A DNA stretch of 64,000 bases from UBA10438 sp964432155 (GCA_964432155.1 CAYSMF010000011.1:5645-69644), one strand, 5' to 3'; counted from the first letter of the stretch, positions 35,324 to 43,999 are shown. Made by a program: numbers and translations. Notes: generated by a model from the letters alone, not told the origin.

Positions 35324-35563
35324 CTAGAGCACGTCAGTTACGAATCCGTAACTGAGGATAGCGAACATCACAGCTACATGACTCAGAAACCAAATGCGCT
35401 GCCAACGCGGGCGTTCATTCCATGGTTGCTTGACGTCAAATGGATCGAAGAAAAGCGCGAGTCCGAAATTCGAGAACCCCATCATCCAGTTGCCGAAGAT
35501 CATCGCGACGATCGACATGACGACGAAGCCGGCGTACAGGAAGCGATTAATCTTTGGATTCAT
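35324..35563 (-). CDS. Small hypothetical membrane protein
   Basis: A 79-residue protein with two or three hydrophobic segments (LYAGFVVMSIVAMIFGNWMM, FGLALFF and WFLSHVAVMFAILSYGFV). I do not recognise a family. It is convergent with the VOC protein (3-bp gap) and lies downstream of a second VOC gene and bioY on the same strand. Confidence 0.55.
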   Translation of the reverse strand: MNPKINRFLYAGFVVMSIVAMIFGNWMMGFSNFGLALFFDPFDVKQPWNERPRWQRIWFLSHVAVMFAILSYGFVTDVL

Positions 35564-35586
35564 GTTGTCTCCGTAGAATGATCGTG

Positions 35587-35964
35587 TTATGCCATCGAAT
35601 GAAGGGCCATATGATTTCCTTCAGAATCAATGAAGATTGCCATAACGCCGAAGTTGTTTGGGAGCTCTGTCTTTGTCATGATGATCGTGCCACCGGCTTG
35701 CTCGACATGTGATAGCACGGTATTCAGATCAGGATTCGCATTCAGGTACAACAACGGTCCAGCGGTAGCAGGCTTGTGCTCGGGGATATAGACGAGCGCT
35801 CCGCCGACTCCATCATCTTCGCTTGGAAACATTGCCATGCGGATGGGTTCGTGTGCTCCTGGCACCTCCATGCGTCGCATTGAGCATCCGAGGATTGTCT
35901 CGTAAAACGTTACGGCTCGATCAAGATCAGTCGTAGGTACTTCGAACCAGTTGATGGCGTTCAT
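35587..35964 (-). CDS. VOC family protein 2
   Basis: A 125-residue VOC protein (NWFEVPTTDLDRAVTFYETILG at the start and FIDSEGNHMALH at the end). The pattern matches the YtkL/PhnB-like glyoxalase group. A strong AAGGAGG Shine-Dalgarno lies 4 nt before the ATG, inside the end of bioY, and the two genes overlap as ATGA. Substrate unknown. Confidence 0.83.
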   Translation of the reverse strand: MNAINWFEVPTTDLDRAVTFYETILGCSMRRMEVPGAHEPIRMAMFPSEDDGVGGALVYIPEHKPATAGPLLYLNANPDLNTVLSHVEQAGGTIIMTKTELPNNFGVMAIFIDSEGNHMALHSMA

Positions 35965-36497
35965 AGGGCCTCCTTACTCGCAATTGTCTTCGCGCGAAGT
36001 CGCGAAACGATTGCACTTGCAAGCAATATCTCACACACATCTTGTACGACGGTTGGGTGTACACCCAGTGCGATGAGATCGGTGATGGAAGCAGTCGAAA
36101 CCTGCATCATCCAAAGCACGCCGCAGAGATACACAACCACGAGTCCCTGCAAGAAAACACCAACACAGGACGAAAACGACGAACACGCCCCCTTATCTGC
36201 ATACCAGCCAATCAAACCCGCGGCTGGAACGAATCCAATGATGTAACCACCAGTAATCGACATGTCGGCATCAAGGCCCGAGAACCAGGGAATACCGAGC
36301 GCACCACCGGCCACATAGAGTGCGGTGGCAATCAATGCATTACGGCTACCTAGTAGTCCTGCTACTACAATCAACACCAACGTCTGCAGCGTTCCAGGGA
36401 CGATGCCTGATGAAACAACGAGCTGTGCGCTGCCTGCTAGAGCAAACACCGCTATGACTATCGTTGAAACGGTTCGCTGTATCGATGTCAATCCCAT
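35961..36497 (-). CDS. bioY: BioY-like biotin transporter S component
   Basis: The 178-residue, six-segment membrane protein matches BioY, the biotin-binding subunit of ECF-type vitamin transporters: PGTLQTLVLIVVAGLLGSRNA, LYVAGGALGIPWFSG and TGGYIIGFVPAAGLIGW. I chose the ATG of MGLTSIQRT because an AGGGGGA Shine-Dalgarno sits 6 nt upstream; an ATG 18 bases earlier is also in frame but overlaps that site. No EcfA or EcfT genes are adjacent, so it either acts alone, as reported for some BioY proteins, or shares a distant module. Confidence 0.88.
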   Translation of the reverse strand: MGLTSIQRTVSTIVIAVFALAGSAQLVVSSGIVPGTLQTLVLIVVAGLLGSRNALIATALYVAGGALGIPWFSGLDADMSITGGYIIGFVPAAGLIGWYADKGACSSFSSCVGVFLQGLVVVYLCGVLWMMQVSTASITDLIALGVHPTVVQDVCEILLASAIVSRLRAKTIASKEAL

Positions 36498-36503
36498 TGC
36501 GAG

Positions 36504-36510
36504 TCCCCCT
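36504..36510 (-). promoter_or_regulatory. Shine-Dalgarno of bioY
   Basis: AGGGGGA on the minus strand, 6 nt before the ATG at 36497. It supports that start over an in-frame ATG at 36515. Confidence 0.55.
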
Positions 36511-36583
36511 ACCATCGTTGATACAAGATCTGTGAGGTAATTTATGGCGATTCGATGATGAACGACAAGGGGATTGCAGCACT

Positions 36584-36826
36584 ATGATCACATTCACACC
36601 AGAGCAGCGTAACGAGCTCATTCAGCGTGTGCGCAACTATTGCGAGGGAGAATTGTCACTCGAGCTCGGCCGATTCGACGTTGAGTTTCTTGTCGACTTC
36701 TTCACCAAAGAAATCGGTCCACTGTACTACAACCAGGGTCTATTCGACGCTGTAGCGATGCTGGATAAGCGCGTCGACGATCTGCGTGAATCGATGCTCA
36801 CACTTGAGCAACGGTCCGCATCCTGA
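36584..36826 (+). CDS. DUF2164-like small protein
   Basis: An 80-residue soluble helical protein with the pattern of DUF2164: ITFTPEQRNELIQRV, GRFDVEFLVDFFTKEIGPLYYNQGLFDA. The IGPxYYNQG core is characteristic. Function is unknown. It stands alone between bioY and the channel gene, convergent with the latter (3-bp gap). Confidence 0.82.
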   Translation: MITFTPEQRNELIQRVRNYCEGELSLELGRFDVEFLVDFFTKEIGPLYYNQGLFDAVAMLDKRVDDLRESMLTLEQRSAS

Positions 36827-36829
36827 TCA

Positions 36830-38743
36830 TCAATCCTGAGCAAGTACGATGAGTCTATCTCCCGTCTCGAATACAACGGGATCCGTCTTGCGTGGGTTTA
36901 CAATGACTCCGTACGATTGACCTGGATCCTGTGCGAAACGTTGCCGCTTGAAACCGATAGCTACCTCTCCTCGAAGAGTACAAGCATGTGTAAGCGTGTA
37001 GAAGTTTACAGGAACTCCAGTTTCTACATAGTCCTCGATCGGCTTGAGGTATACTTCGCTGCCATCAGCGCTGAAGAGGTCGTCGAACACAGGTTGGAGC
37101 GCTGCGTTCTCTGATAACTGCGCAAGCATGAGACTGTTGATCTTATCGCTCACGATGAAATCGTCAGCCTTTGTCACGGAGGCGATATCGCGATTCTTGA
37201 CATCTAGTATCTGACTAACAATATTGAATGTCTTGTGAACCTTGTCTGAGATATCACGCAAGTGAAGTAGCGTGATAAGTGTCATAGCATCAGCTTCTTG
37301 TTCCGTCTTGACATCGCTGTAACTCAGTACAATGATGTGATCATACGATTCAAGCCCTAGACTATCAAGCACGGCGCGATTCGTCGAATCTCCTTGCTTC
37401 CACTCAACTGATTGATGAGCGAGTCGTCCTTCGAGCTCTGATATCGTATCTGCCGTAAGAGAACTATCGCTATTCGCAACAATAGTGATGCCTGAGCCCG
37501 CTGCTACATACTGATCGAGTTCATGGACAATGCTCATGCCCATCTCATTCCAGCCCAGAACGATCGTCTGCTCAGCCGTCGGAATCGTCCTCGTGCGATC
37601 TCGCAGGAGATTGTACTGAATTGCATGAGCCGAATGAGGAGCTAGAGCGATCGCGGAATCATCCTCGGAAATCATAATGAGCTGTTCGTCAGCACCAATG
37701 ATCCTGTCCATTGGCGGATTAACGGCTGTGGTACCATCGCTTCCGACAATCCCAATCAGACAATGAGCATCGAACGCAAGAAGCGCTTGTGCAAATGTCA
37801 ATCCGACTAGGCGTTGCTCGCGATGGAAGTAAATCTCATTACCATCAAAATCGAGGAGTTCAGAATAAACAACGCTGAGACCCGATTGTCGGCAGGTCTG
37901 CACAATCATCCGCGCGATGTAGTCCTTCGTGAGAATAAAGGATGCTTCGTCTTTGCCTACGATTTTGCCGATGTCGAGATTCTCGGCGTCGAAGATCTCC
38001 GAAACTATGTGGTATGGTTCTGAACGACGATTCGGACTATTTGTAATCGCTAGCACCGTCTTTATCACATGAATATCAGCCTGCTCGTGTTGAGGCGACA
38101 AGACAATAATCGACTTTGACGCATAGGGATTGACGATGTGCAAATCATCAGGGTCAATACTTGATCCGCTCCGACAGATGATTTTCGTGTTGCGTGTATC
38201 AGGGATTCTTGTGCGAATATCTTCCTCCATCTCAACCTTATCACGATCCGCCAGAATCACAATGCGAGGCTTCGACTGACTCTCATTCGCGATGATCAGT
38301 TCAGAGAGTATCGTGTAGATCTTGTTCGACCAACCCAAAATCAGAGTATGGTTACTCTCCAGAACGAATGATCTACCGCGTCGTAGGCTTTCGAGCTTAT
38401 CACTAATTCCGTTGTTAATCACGCCGATGAGGGTGCTCATGATGAATATGCCAACGAGCGTGCAGAACAACATGAGTGCACGGAAGCCCCAACCGCTATC
38501 CTCACTTACAATGCCCGGATCAAGGGTCCGCGTAAGACTAACCCAGAACCCATCCCCATAGGTAAGAGGAGCAGCTCCATCAGGGGCAATACTTGCTACA
38601 CCGAGAACGAACGTCGTAAGGGCGACAAGAAGTGTTGTGACGATAGCTAGCGTGAGAATGAGCGCAGGAGCTCCTTTGCCCATCAAGCCATCAAACCAGT
38701 ACCTAAAACGATTCATGGTTGTTCGTATGTCTTCGTGAATCAT
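36830..38743 (-). CDS. CASTOR/POLLUX-like ion channel with NAD-binding-type domains
   Basis: The 637-residue protein has two membrane segments (about residues 25-50 and 88-112) flanking a pore-loop-like DGFWVSLTRTLDPG. Large cytoplasmic repeats of RCK/TrkA-N type follow, beginning NHTLILGWSNKIYTI and again TIVLGWNEMGMSIVHEL. This is the architecture of CASTOR/POLLUX (SYM8) cation channels of plants and their bacterial relatives. The bacterial proteins are little studied; gating by a ligand at the Rossmann-like repeats is inferred. No partner gene is adjacent. Two ATGs nine codons apart are possible starts and neither has a clear Shine-Dalgarno. Confidence 0.82.
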   Translation of the reverse strand: MIHEDIRTTMNRFRYWFDGLMGKGAPALILTLAIVTTLLVALTTFVLGVASIAPDGAAPLTYGDGFWVSLTRTLDPGIVSEDSGWGFRALMLFCTLVGIFIMSTLIGVINNGISDKLESLRRGRSFVLESNHTLILGWSNKIYTILSELIIANESQSKPRIVILADRDKVEMEEDIRTRIPDTRNTKIICRSGSSIDPDDLHIVNPYASKSIIVLSPQHEQADIHVIKTVLAITNSPNRRSEPYHIVSEIFDAENLDIGKIVGKDEASFILTKDYIARMIVQTCRQSGLSVVYSELLDFDGNEIYFHREQRLVGLTFAQALLAFDAHCLIGIVGSDGTTAVNPPMDRIIGADEQLIMISEDDSAIALAPHSAHAIQYNLLRDRTRTIPTAEQTIVLGWNEMGMSIVHELDQYVAAGSGITIVANSDSSLTADTISELEGRLAHQSVEWKQGDSTNRAVLDSLGLESYDHIIVLSYSDVKTEQEADAMTLITLLHLRDISDKVHKTFNIVSQILDVKNRDIASVTKADDFIVSDKINSLMLAQLSENAALQPVFDDLFSADGSEVYLKPIEDYVETGVPVNFYTLTHACTLRGEVAIGFKRQRFAQDPGQSYGVIVNPRKTDPVVFETGDRLIVLAQD

Positions 38744-38816
38744 TGAAGATCGAAAGGAACGTGCAACAGCAACGTATGAGATAGGTGGTATACGCTGGGG
38801 CTGAACTATGTAACTG

Positions 38817-39515
38817 CTATTTCTTCACAGTTAGTACGCCGGTCTCGAGGTCGTAGTATGAGCCGACAATCTTGATCTTGCCCTCTGATTCAAGTGTCGC
38901 TAGAATCTTGCTGCGACGGCGAATCTCGGCCACAACATGATCGACATGCGCTTGGGATACACTCTCCACGAAGGCGGTGTTCTTTGATGTGCGATCGGAT
39001 GTTGTGCTCGCTGTTTGCTTTACAACGGGGCGGATCTTTGCGAGTAGAATTCCAATGTGATCGAGTTCCACGTCATCGATGGCCCCCTTGACCGCACCGC
39101 AGTTGGTGTGACCAACCACGAGGATGAGCTTAGATCCCATAACGGCGCAGCCAAACTCCATGCTGCCGAGAATGTCGTCGTTGATCACGTTGCCAGCAAC
39201 GCGGGCCACAAACACATCTCCCAGTCCCTGATCAATGACGTCTTCAATTGGGATGCGGCTATCGAGGCAACTCAGGATGACGGCCTTCGGGTACTGTCCA
39301 GAGGCCGTCTTGCGTACCATCGTGCTATGATCACGACGCGTGATCGATTCCTGACTGAAGCGACGATTTCCCTCTTGAAACTCTTGCAACACTGCATCCG
39401 GTGTCAGCGCATCTTGCTGTTCCTTAGTCATGACGTGAGTCGACTGCGATACGGCAGCGATCGTAGACGCAACGAATACGATGCAGATGAGCAGATATGT
39501 ATGTGTGCCCTTCAT
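38817..39515 (-). CDS. Exported beta-class carbonic anhydrase
   Basis: Beta-carbonic anhydrases interconvert CO2 and bicarbonate with a Cys2His zinc site. The motifs are complete: SCLDSRIP (C83, D85, R87) and GHTNCGA (H136, C139). Unlike most cytoplasmic members, this 232-residue protein has an N-terminal hydrophobic signal (residues 7-22, cleavage near AVSQS), so it is probably periplasmic. GGAG precedes the ATG. An SbtA-like bicarbonate transporter is 6 kb away, suggesting bicarbonate supply, but the genes are not in one unit. Confidence 0.92.
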   Translation of the reverse strand: MKGTHTYLLICIVFVASTIAAVSQSTHVMTKEQQDALTPDAVLQEFQEGNRRFSQESITRRDHSTMVRKTASGQYPKAVILSCLDSRIPIEDVIDQGLGDVFVARVAGNVINDDILGSMEFGCAVMGSKLILVVGHTNCGAVKGAIDDVELDHIGILLAKIRPVVKQTASTTSDRTSKNTAFVESVSQAHVDHVVAEIRRRSKILATLESEGKIKIVGSYYDLETGVLTVKK

Positions 39516-39604
39516 GGGAGTCTCCAGGGGATAATTGTAACGTTCGGGATAAACCCGACATTTGCAGACGATCGGTAAGATACCACCCGTCAGACAGCGT
39601 ACTC

Positions 39605-40201
39605 ATGAAGCAGGCTAAAAAACATCCCGATGTAGATCGCTACATCGATGCTCTTTCTTCCTGGCACGCGGAAGTAGCCGCTTTACGAGCGATCGTGCTC
39701 TCATGCGACGTACGCGAGGTACTGAAGTGGAAGCAGCCAACATACACGGTTGATGGTTCTAACACGATCATTATCAGTACACGCAAAGACGCTGCTGTAA
39801 TCGGCTTTTTCAAGGGTGTGTTGCTCAATGATCCCGCTGGAATCCTCACGACTCCTGGTCCAAACACACAGTCGGCGATGTATGCATCGTTCACCAGTGT
39901 AGCCCAGATCAAGAAGCAGAAGGCATATCTGATCACGCTGATTGCCCAGGCGGTACAGAACGAGCGTGATGGACAGCGGGTAGCGTTCAAGAAGATCGAG
40001 GAACATGCTGTACCGATCGAACTTCAGACCGTGCTTGATGCCCGACCTGATGTCCGCGCAGCATTTACTGCGCTCACCCCGGGTAGACAGCGTGGGTACT
40101 TGATGCATATTGGCGGTGCAAAACAACACGCGACGCGCTGCGCTCGTGTAGAAGCATGTATTCCAACGATCCTTGCGGGCAAGGGGCTCAATGGCCGATA
40201 G
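39605..40201 (+). CDS. YdeI/OmdA-like protein
   Basis: The 198-residue protein matches the YdhG/YdeI-type family (DUF1801 fold plus a C-terminal helical tail): VLKWKQPTYTVDGSNTIII, AVIGFFKGVLL, and the C-terminal ALTPGRQRGYLMHIGGAKQHATRC segment typical of the OmdA/YdeI bacteriocin-protection domain. Related proteins affect antimicrobial peptide sensitivity, but the biochemistry is unknown. The start was set at MKQAKKHPDVDRY; a longer frame overlaps the carbonic anhydrase start. It precedes the fourth ASST-like gene by 7 bp and may share its message. Confidence 0.82.
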   Translation: MKQAKKHPDVDRYIDALSSWHAEVAALRAIVLSCDVREVLKWKQPTYTVDGSNTIIISTRKDAAVIGFFKGVLLNDPAGILTTPGPNTQSAMYASFTSVAQIKKQKAYLITLIAQAVQNERDGQRVAFKKIEEHAVPIELQTVLDARPDVRAAFTALTPGRQRGYLMHIGGAKQHATRCARVEACIPTILAGKGLNGR

Positions 40202-40208
40202 GTGTATC

Positions 40209-41741
40209 ATGAAGTCAACGTTACTCATTCTTGTCGCCGCACTTGTGAGCATACCACTCATGGCGCAGCGAACAGTTGGTGTGCTTACGCACGACACAGC
40301 TCGTGCATACAAGGGTTATACACTTCTCTCGCCGATACCTTCGACGATGACGTATCTCATCGACAATGATGGACAGGTCGTCAATGTTTGGAAGGCCAAC
40401 AACTACGCTGGCCAAGTGGCAATGTTGCTTGATGATGGATCGCTCCTGCGCACTGCTGCGCCCCAATCGCAATGGATGCAAGGTGGTGGAGCAGGGGGCA
40501 TGGTAGAGCTCTACAGCTGGTCCGGCGAACGACTCTGGCAATACACACATCTCAGTCAAACAGCGCGGTCGCATCACGATGTTGAGGTACTACCGAACGG
40601 AAACATCTTGATGCTCGTGTGGGAGAGCCATACGAAGAGCGAAGCTCTTGCGCAGGGTCGTGAGTCCAGCCGTATGACAGAAAATGCGCTATGGTCAGAG
40701 CGCGTAATTGAGGTGAAGCGTACTGGTCCAACGTCTGGGGAAGTAGTATGGTCATGGTCGTCGTGGGATCATATGATCCAGGATGTCGATCCATCAAAGC
40801 CGAACTATGGTGTCGTAGCGAATCATCCTGAACGTATCAACATCAATGCTGGTGGTACACGATCGGATTGGCTTCACGCAAATTCATTGCGCTACAATGC
40901 CAAGCGGGATGAAGTGATGATCAGCATTCACAACCTGAATGAGATCTGGATCATTTCTCGGAAGTCTGGTGATATCGTGTATCGCTACGGTAATCCGATC
41001 AACTACAAGCTTGGCACACAGCGTGACCAGGTACTCTTCGGACAGCATGATGCGCGTTGGCTCTCTGATAATCGTGTCATGATCTTCAACAACGGTAATG
41101 GTCGATTCGGTGGCAATGGCTCGTCGGTAGACGAGATCGAACTGCCATTGAACGAAGACGGAACATATCGTCGTGAACCGGCTTCACCGTTTGCGCCAGC
41201 TACACCAGTTGTTGTGTATCCATCCACGATATCAACCCGGTTCTATGCGCAAAACATCAGTGGCGCTACCCGACTGCCTAACGGTAACACGCTCTCGTGT
41301 CTTGGGCCATCCGGTGTGTTTGTCGAGTCAACACCCGACGGTGATGAAGTATGGCGTTACGTCAATCCGGTCGGTATGAATGGGATTTCTTCGCAAGGTC
41401 AAACACCTCGCAACAATATGGTCTTCAAGACCTATCGCTACGGTCTCGATCATCCTGCAATCGCCGGACGCACGCTGACCGCTCGCGGACGCCTTGAGGA
41501 TGGACCACTCTCTGTTACGACGGATGTTGATGGTATGAACATCAGCTACGATCTCGACATCCTCAATAATCGAGCTGTGATGATTTCTGATCGTGAGATC
41601 TATGGTACGGTAGGGACGTATTCGATCCTTGGTGAGTTCCTAGGCATCGTTCATAATGGCCTCCTACGCCAAGGCCGTACGGTGCTGAGCGTGCCCCCTG
41701 ACACGCGCCTATTGCGGTTCCAGGCAGACGTCTCAAAGTAA
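40209..41741 (+). CDS. Exported arylsulfotransferase-like protein (copy 4, divergent)
   Basis: The 510-residue protein has a signal peptide (cleavage after IPLMAQ, residue 20) and an ASST-type propeller: SHHDVEVLPNGNILML, DWLHANSLRYN, ISIHNLNEIWII and FGQHDARWLSDNRVMIFNNGNGR. These correspond to the conserved histidine strands of the other three copies, though it has no FN3 repeats. The C-terminus (YSILGEFLGIVHNG, ending FQADVSK) may be a weakened T9SS-type domain. Its closest matches by pattern are the shorter aryl-sulfate sulfotransferases of Planctomycetes and Bacteroidota. Sulfotransferase activity is inferred only. Confidence 0.75.
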   Translation: MKSTLLILVAALVSIPLMAQRTVGVLTHDTARAYKGYTLLSPIPSTMTYLIDNDGQVVNVWKANNYAGQVAMLLDDGSLLRTAAPQSQWMQGGGAGGMVELYSWSGERLWQYTHLSQTARSHHDVEVLPNGNILMLVWESHTKSEALAQGRESSRMTENALWSERVIEVKRTGPTSGEVVWSWSSWDHMIQDVDPSKPNYGVVANHPERININAGGTRSDWLHANSLRYNAKRDEVMISIHNLNEIWIISRKSGDIVYRYGNPINYKLGTQRDQVLFGQHDARWLSDNRVMIFNNGNGRFGGNGSSVDEIELPLNEDGTYRREPASPFAPATPVVVYPSTISTRFYAQNISGATRLPNGNTLSCLGPSGVFVESTPDGDEVWRYVNPVGMNGISSQGQTPRNNMVFKTYRYGLDHPAIAGRTLTARGRLEDGPLSVTTDVDGMNISYDLDILNNRAVMISDREIYGTVGTYSILGEFLGIVHNGLLRQGRTVLSVPPDTRLLRFQADVSK

Positions 41742-41810
41742 CGTTTGGACGTACGAGAGTATCTTCACTCGGAGTAGGGGATCTGCACACAAACCTGAGA
41801 TGAGGGGACT

Positions 41811-43196
41811 ATGCGTCAACAGCAAGTATATACGGCACTGATCGTGCTCATTTGTGCGTTACAGATTGGCACAAGCCAAACGCACCCTGCTATCACGTCG
41901 TGGATGATTAATACCACAGGTATCACAGGACGTCATTACCTCGCAAACAATCCAACACCTATCGTCGACACAGCAAAAGCGAATGTGCAGCTCGTTCAGT
42001 ATTCGAACGACTATGCATACGTCCGCTGCAGCGGCATCCCTGCGTATATCATCGGACCTTACCGCGACGGCAATCCAGCTATTGCCGTTAATCGTAACTA
42101 CCTCTTCAAGATTCCGCTCAAGCCAGCAGTGCAGAACGGTACGAAGACGGCAGTTGGACTCGGACATATTGCCGTGTTGATCAATGGCGTGCCTGTCTAT
42201 AACTACGCCGATGCGCGCTCGTACAACAATCAGAACGTTTGGCATCAGAACGCGATCGTGTTTGAACGTGAAGGTTTCGATTGTGCAGTTGGCCACCCAG
42301 CACCGCTACAAACAGGTCCTCCCGGTGCGGGCGGTGGCGGAGCACAAGGACAGTACCACCATCACCAAAATCCAACGGCATTCAACATTGCAAAAGTGAA
42401 GATGTCAGACGTCTGCGATATGTATCTCGCCGACGGCCTGTATGTGCCAGATTCAAGCAAGCATGGTCCGTTGATTGGCTTTTCATTTGACGGCTACCCG
42501 ATCTACGGTGCATATGGATGGGCAACCGGAACAACGAATGTCAGGCGCATGCGTCCGAGCTATCGCCTGCGGAATATCACAGAGCGAACCACTCTTGCTG
42601 ATGGAACGAAGCTCACGGCAGCTCAGTACGGACCAGGTCTCGCACAGCAGGCACTGGGATCGTACGCGGAAGATTACGAGTACGTCGCTGGCTTGGGAGA
42701 TCTCGACGAACACAATGGTCGCTTCTGCATCACACCGGAGTACCCAGAAGGAACGTATGCATACTTCGCAACCATCGATGACAATGGCGTGTCGACCTAT
42801 CCGTATGTGATCGGTCCAACATACTATGGTGTTGTGGCAACGGAGAACTTCCCAGTTCGCGGACCGGGTGCCGGCTCAACGAATGTGACAATTCAAGAAG
42901 CAGTTACTCACTACGATCCTACAACTCATGTTGATGACGTTGCTTCAACGGCTACTGCCGTCGTATATCCGAATCCAGCACACGACGTTCTTGTTGTTCA
43001 GGTCACTGCTCCGAACCATCGTTCTATGAAGGTCGAACTTGTTGACATGTCTGGGCGCGTGATTCGTACAAACGCGATTCAGCAGGGAAGCACGATGTGC
43101 TTCATCGACATGCAAACGGTATATGCTGGCGCATACATCGTGCGTATCCAGAACGAGAACAACACGCAATCCATCCCAGTCGTAGTAGGAGAGTAG
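41811..43196 (+). CDS. YHYH-domain protein with T9SS sorting domain
   Basis: The 461-residue protein has a signal peptide (cleavage near GTSQT) and matches the YHYH family: WHQNAIVFEREGFD, a Gly-rich loop leading to QYHHHQNP (Y182, H183-H185), IGFSFDGYPIYGAYGW, and GLGDLDEHNGRFCITPEYPEGTYAYF. YHYH proteins are widespread exported proteins of unknown function; the His-rich core suggests metal binding. The last 75 residues are a T9SS type A-like domain (VYPNPAHDVLVV, LVDMSGRV). GAGGGG lies 4-5 nt before the ATG. Confidence 0.87.
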   Translation: MRQQQVYTALIVLICALQIGTSQTHPAITSWMINTTGITGRHYLANNPTPIVDTAKANVQLVQYSNDYAYVRCSGIPAYIIGPYRDGNPAIAVNRNYLFKIPLKPAVQNGTKTAVGLGHIAVLINGVPVYNYADARSYNNQNVWHQNAIVFEREGFDCAVGHPAPLQTGPPGAGGGGAQGQYHHHQNPTAFNIAKVKMSDVCDMYLADGLYVPDSSKHGPLIGFSFDGYPIYGAYGWATGTTNVRRMRPSYRLRNITERTTLADGTKLTAAQYGPGLAQQALGSYAEDYEYVAGLGDLDEHNGRFCITPEYPEGTYAYFATIDDNGVSTYPYVIGPTYYGVVATENFPVRGPGAGSTNVTIQEAVTHYDPTTHVDDVASTATAVVYPNPAHDVLVVQVTAPNHRSMKVELVDMSGRVIRTNAIQQGSTMCFIDMQTVYAGAYIVRIQNENNTQSIPVVVGE

Positions 43197-43208
43197 CCCA
43201 CTGTACAT

Positions 43209-43239
43209 GAATGCCGGGAAAGTATAGTTCCCGGCATTT
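43209..43239 (+). repeat. Family-1 REP palindrome, copy C (left of RAYT)
   Basis: GAATGCCGGG, loop AAAGTATAGTT, CCCGGCATTT, between the YHYH gene stop and the RAYT stop. It is in the same orientation as copy A and opposite to copy D on the other side of the RAYT gene. Confidence 0.9.
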
Positions 43240-43255
43240 CAAGCCTCGGTGTTGC

Positions 43256-43846
43256 TCAGATATCAATTGATGCTAGATCCGCTATAAGCTGGCGATTCTT
43301 CACTCTGAGATTCGTCATTACGTCAGCGACATACGTCTGATATGCTTCCTCGCCTCCAAACACCTCAAGAAGCAGATCTTGACGTCCTACGATACGCCTT
43401 CGTAAACCAACGCACTCTAGATAGTTCGAGAATGGCCAATCGAGCGGGGAATCAACGAGAGAGGCTTTAACAGGATTCAAGTGAAGATAGCCGCAAAGCT
43501 GCTTAAAGTACGAGGTGCTTGGTACATGCTTGAGTTGATATCTACCCTGAAATATGGTCCCTGTGCGATGAAGGATAGAGTTTATCCTGCGTGAATAGCA
43601 CCAGCACAAGCGCTGCATGAATGATGAGACATTGCCACCCTTCTCAACCCGAATTAGGAGGTGAAAATGATTCGGCATTAGACAGACAACAACGACTGAT
43701 ATACAACACTCTCTGGCAAAGCGCTGGAGATAGTTGAGAAAGAGGTCGTACATGCGTAACTCAATGAAGAGAGTCTCTTTTAGAGCACCCCGGTTATAGA
43801 CATGATAGAACTCACCTTCATGTACTTCGATATTACGACTAGGCAT
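43256..43846 (-). CDS. REP-associated tyrosine transposase (RAYT, IS200/IS605-like Y1)
   Basis: A 196-residue Y1 transposase-like protein. The HUH motif is CLMPNHFHLLIR (H60, H62) and the catalytic tyrosine is Y120 in GYLHLNPVKAS; the conserved FQGRYQ lies between. This pattern is that of RAYTs, single-copy relatives of IS200 transposases that process REP hairpins. AGAGG precedes the ATG. Inverted family-1 palindromes lie 17 bp beyond its stop and 74 bp before its start. RAYTs are usually domesticated rather than actively mobile; whether this one still transposes is unknown. Confidence 0.92.
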   Translation of the reverse strand: MPSRNIEVHEGEFYHVYNRGALKETLFIELRMYDLFLNYLQRFARECCISVVVVCLMPNHFHLLIRVEKGGNVSSFMQRLCWCYSRRINSILHRTGTIFQGRYQLKHVPSTSYFKQLCGYLHLNPVKASLVDSPLDWPFSNYLECVGLRRRIVGRQDLLLEVFGGEEAYQTYVADVMTNLRVKNRQLIADLASIDI

Positions 43847-43920
43847 ACAGGGCCTCTTTATGATGTGGAATTGGAGTTAGCTCTTGAGAGTCAGCCGACT
43901 AACGTTGCGTGACTGAATCC

Positions 43921-43947
43921 ATGCCGGGTACTATACTTTCCCGGCAT
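43921..43947 (-). repeat. Family-1 REP palindrome, copy D (right of RAYT)
   Basis: ATGCCGGG, loop TACTATACTTT, CCCGGCAT. Its core is identical to copy B and inverted relative to copy C. It lies between the RAYT start and the metalloprotease gene. Confidence 0.9.
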
Positions 43948-43964
43948 TCAACCAATCTGTTCCG

Positions 43965-43972
43965 TACGTTTG
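43965..43972 (+). promoter_or_regulatory. Possible Bacteroidota-type -7 box
   Basis: TACGTTTG matches the TAnnTTTG -7 consensus of Bacteroidota promoters, 28 bp before the metalloprotease ATG. No good TTTG -33 partner is visible at the usual distance, because the REP copy D occupies that place. Confidence 0.25.
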
Positions 43973-43999
43973 ACGCATCTCATTACGTAGGGGGTATTG

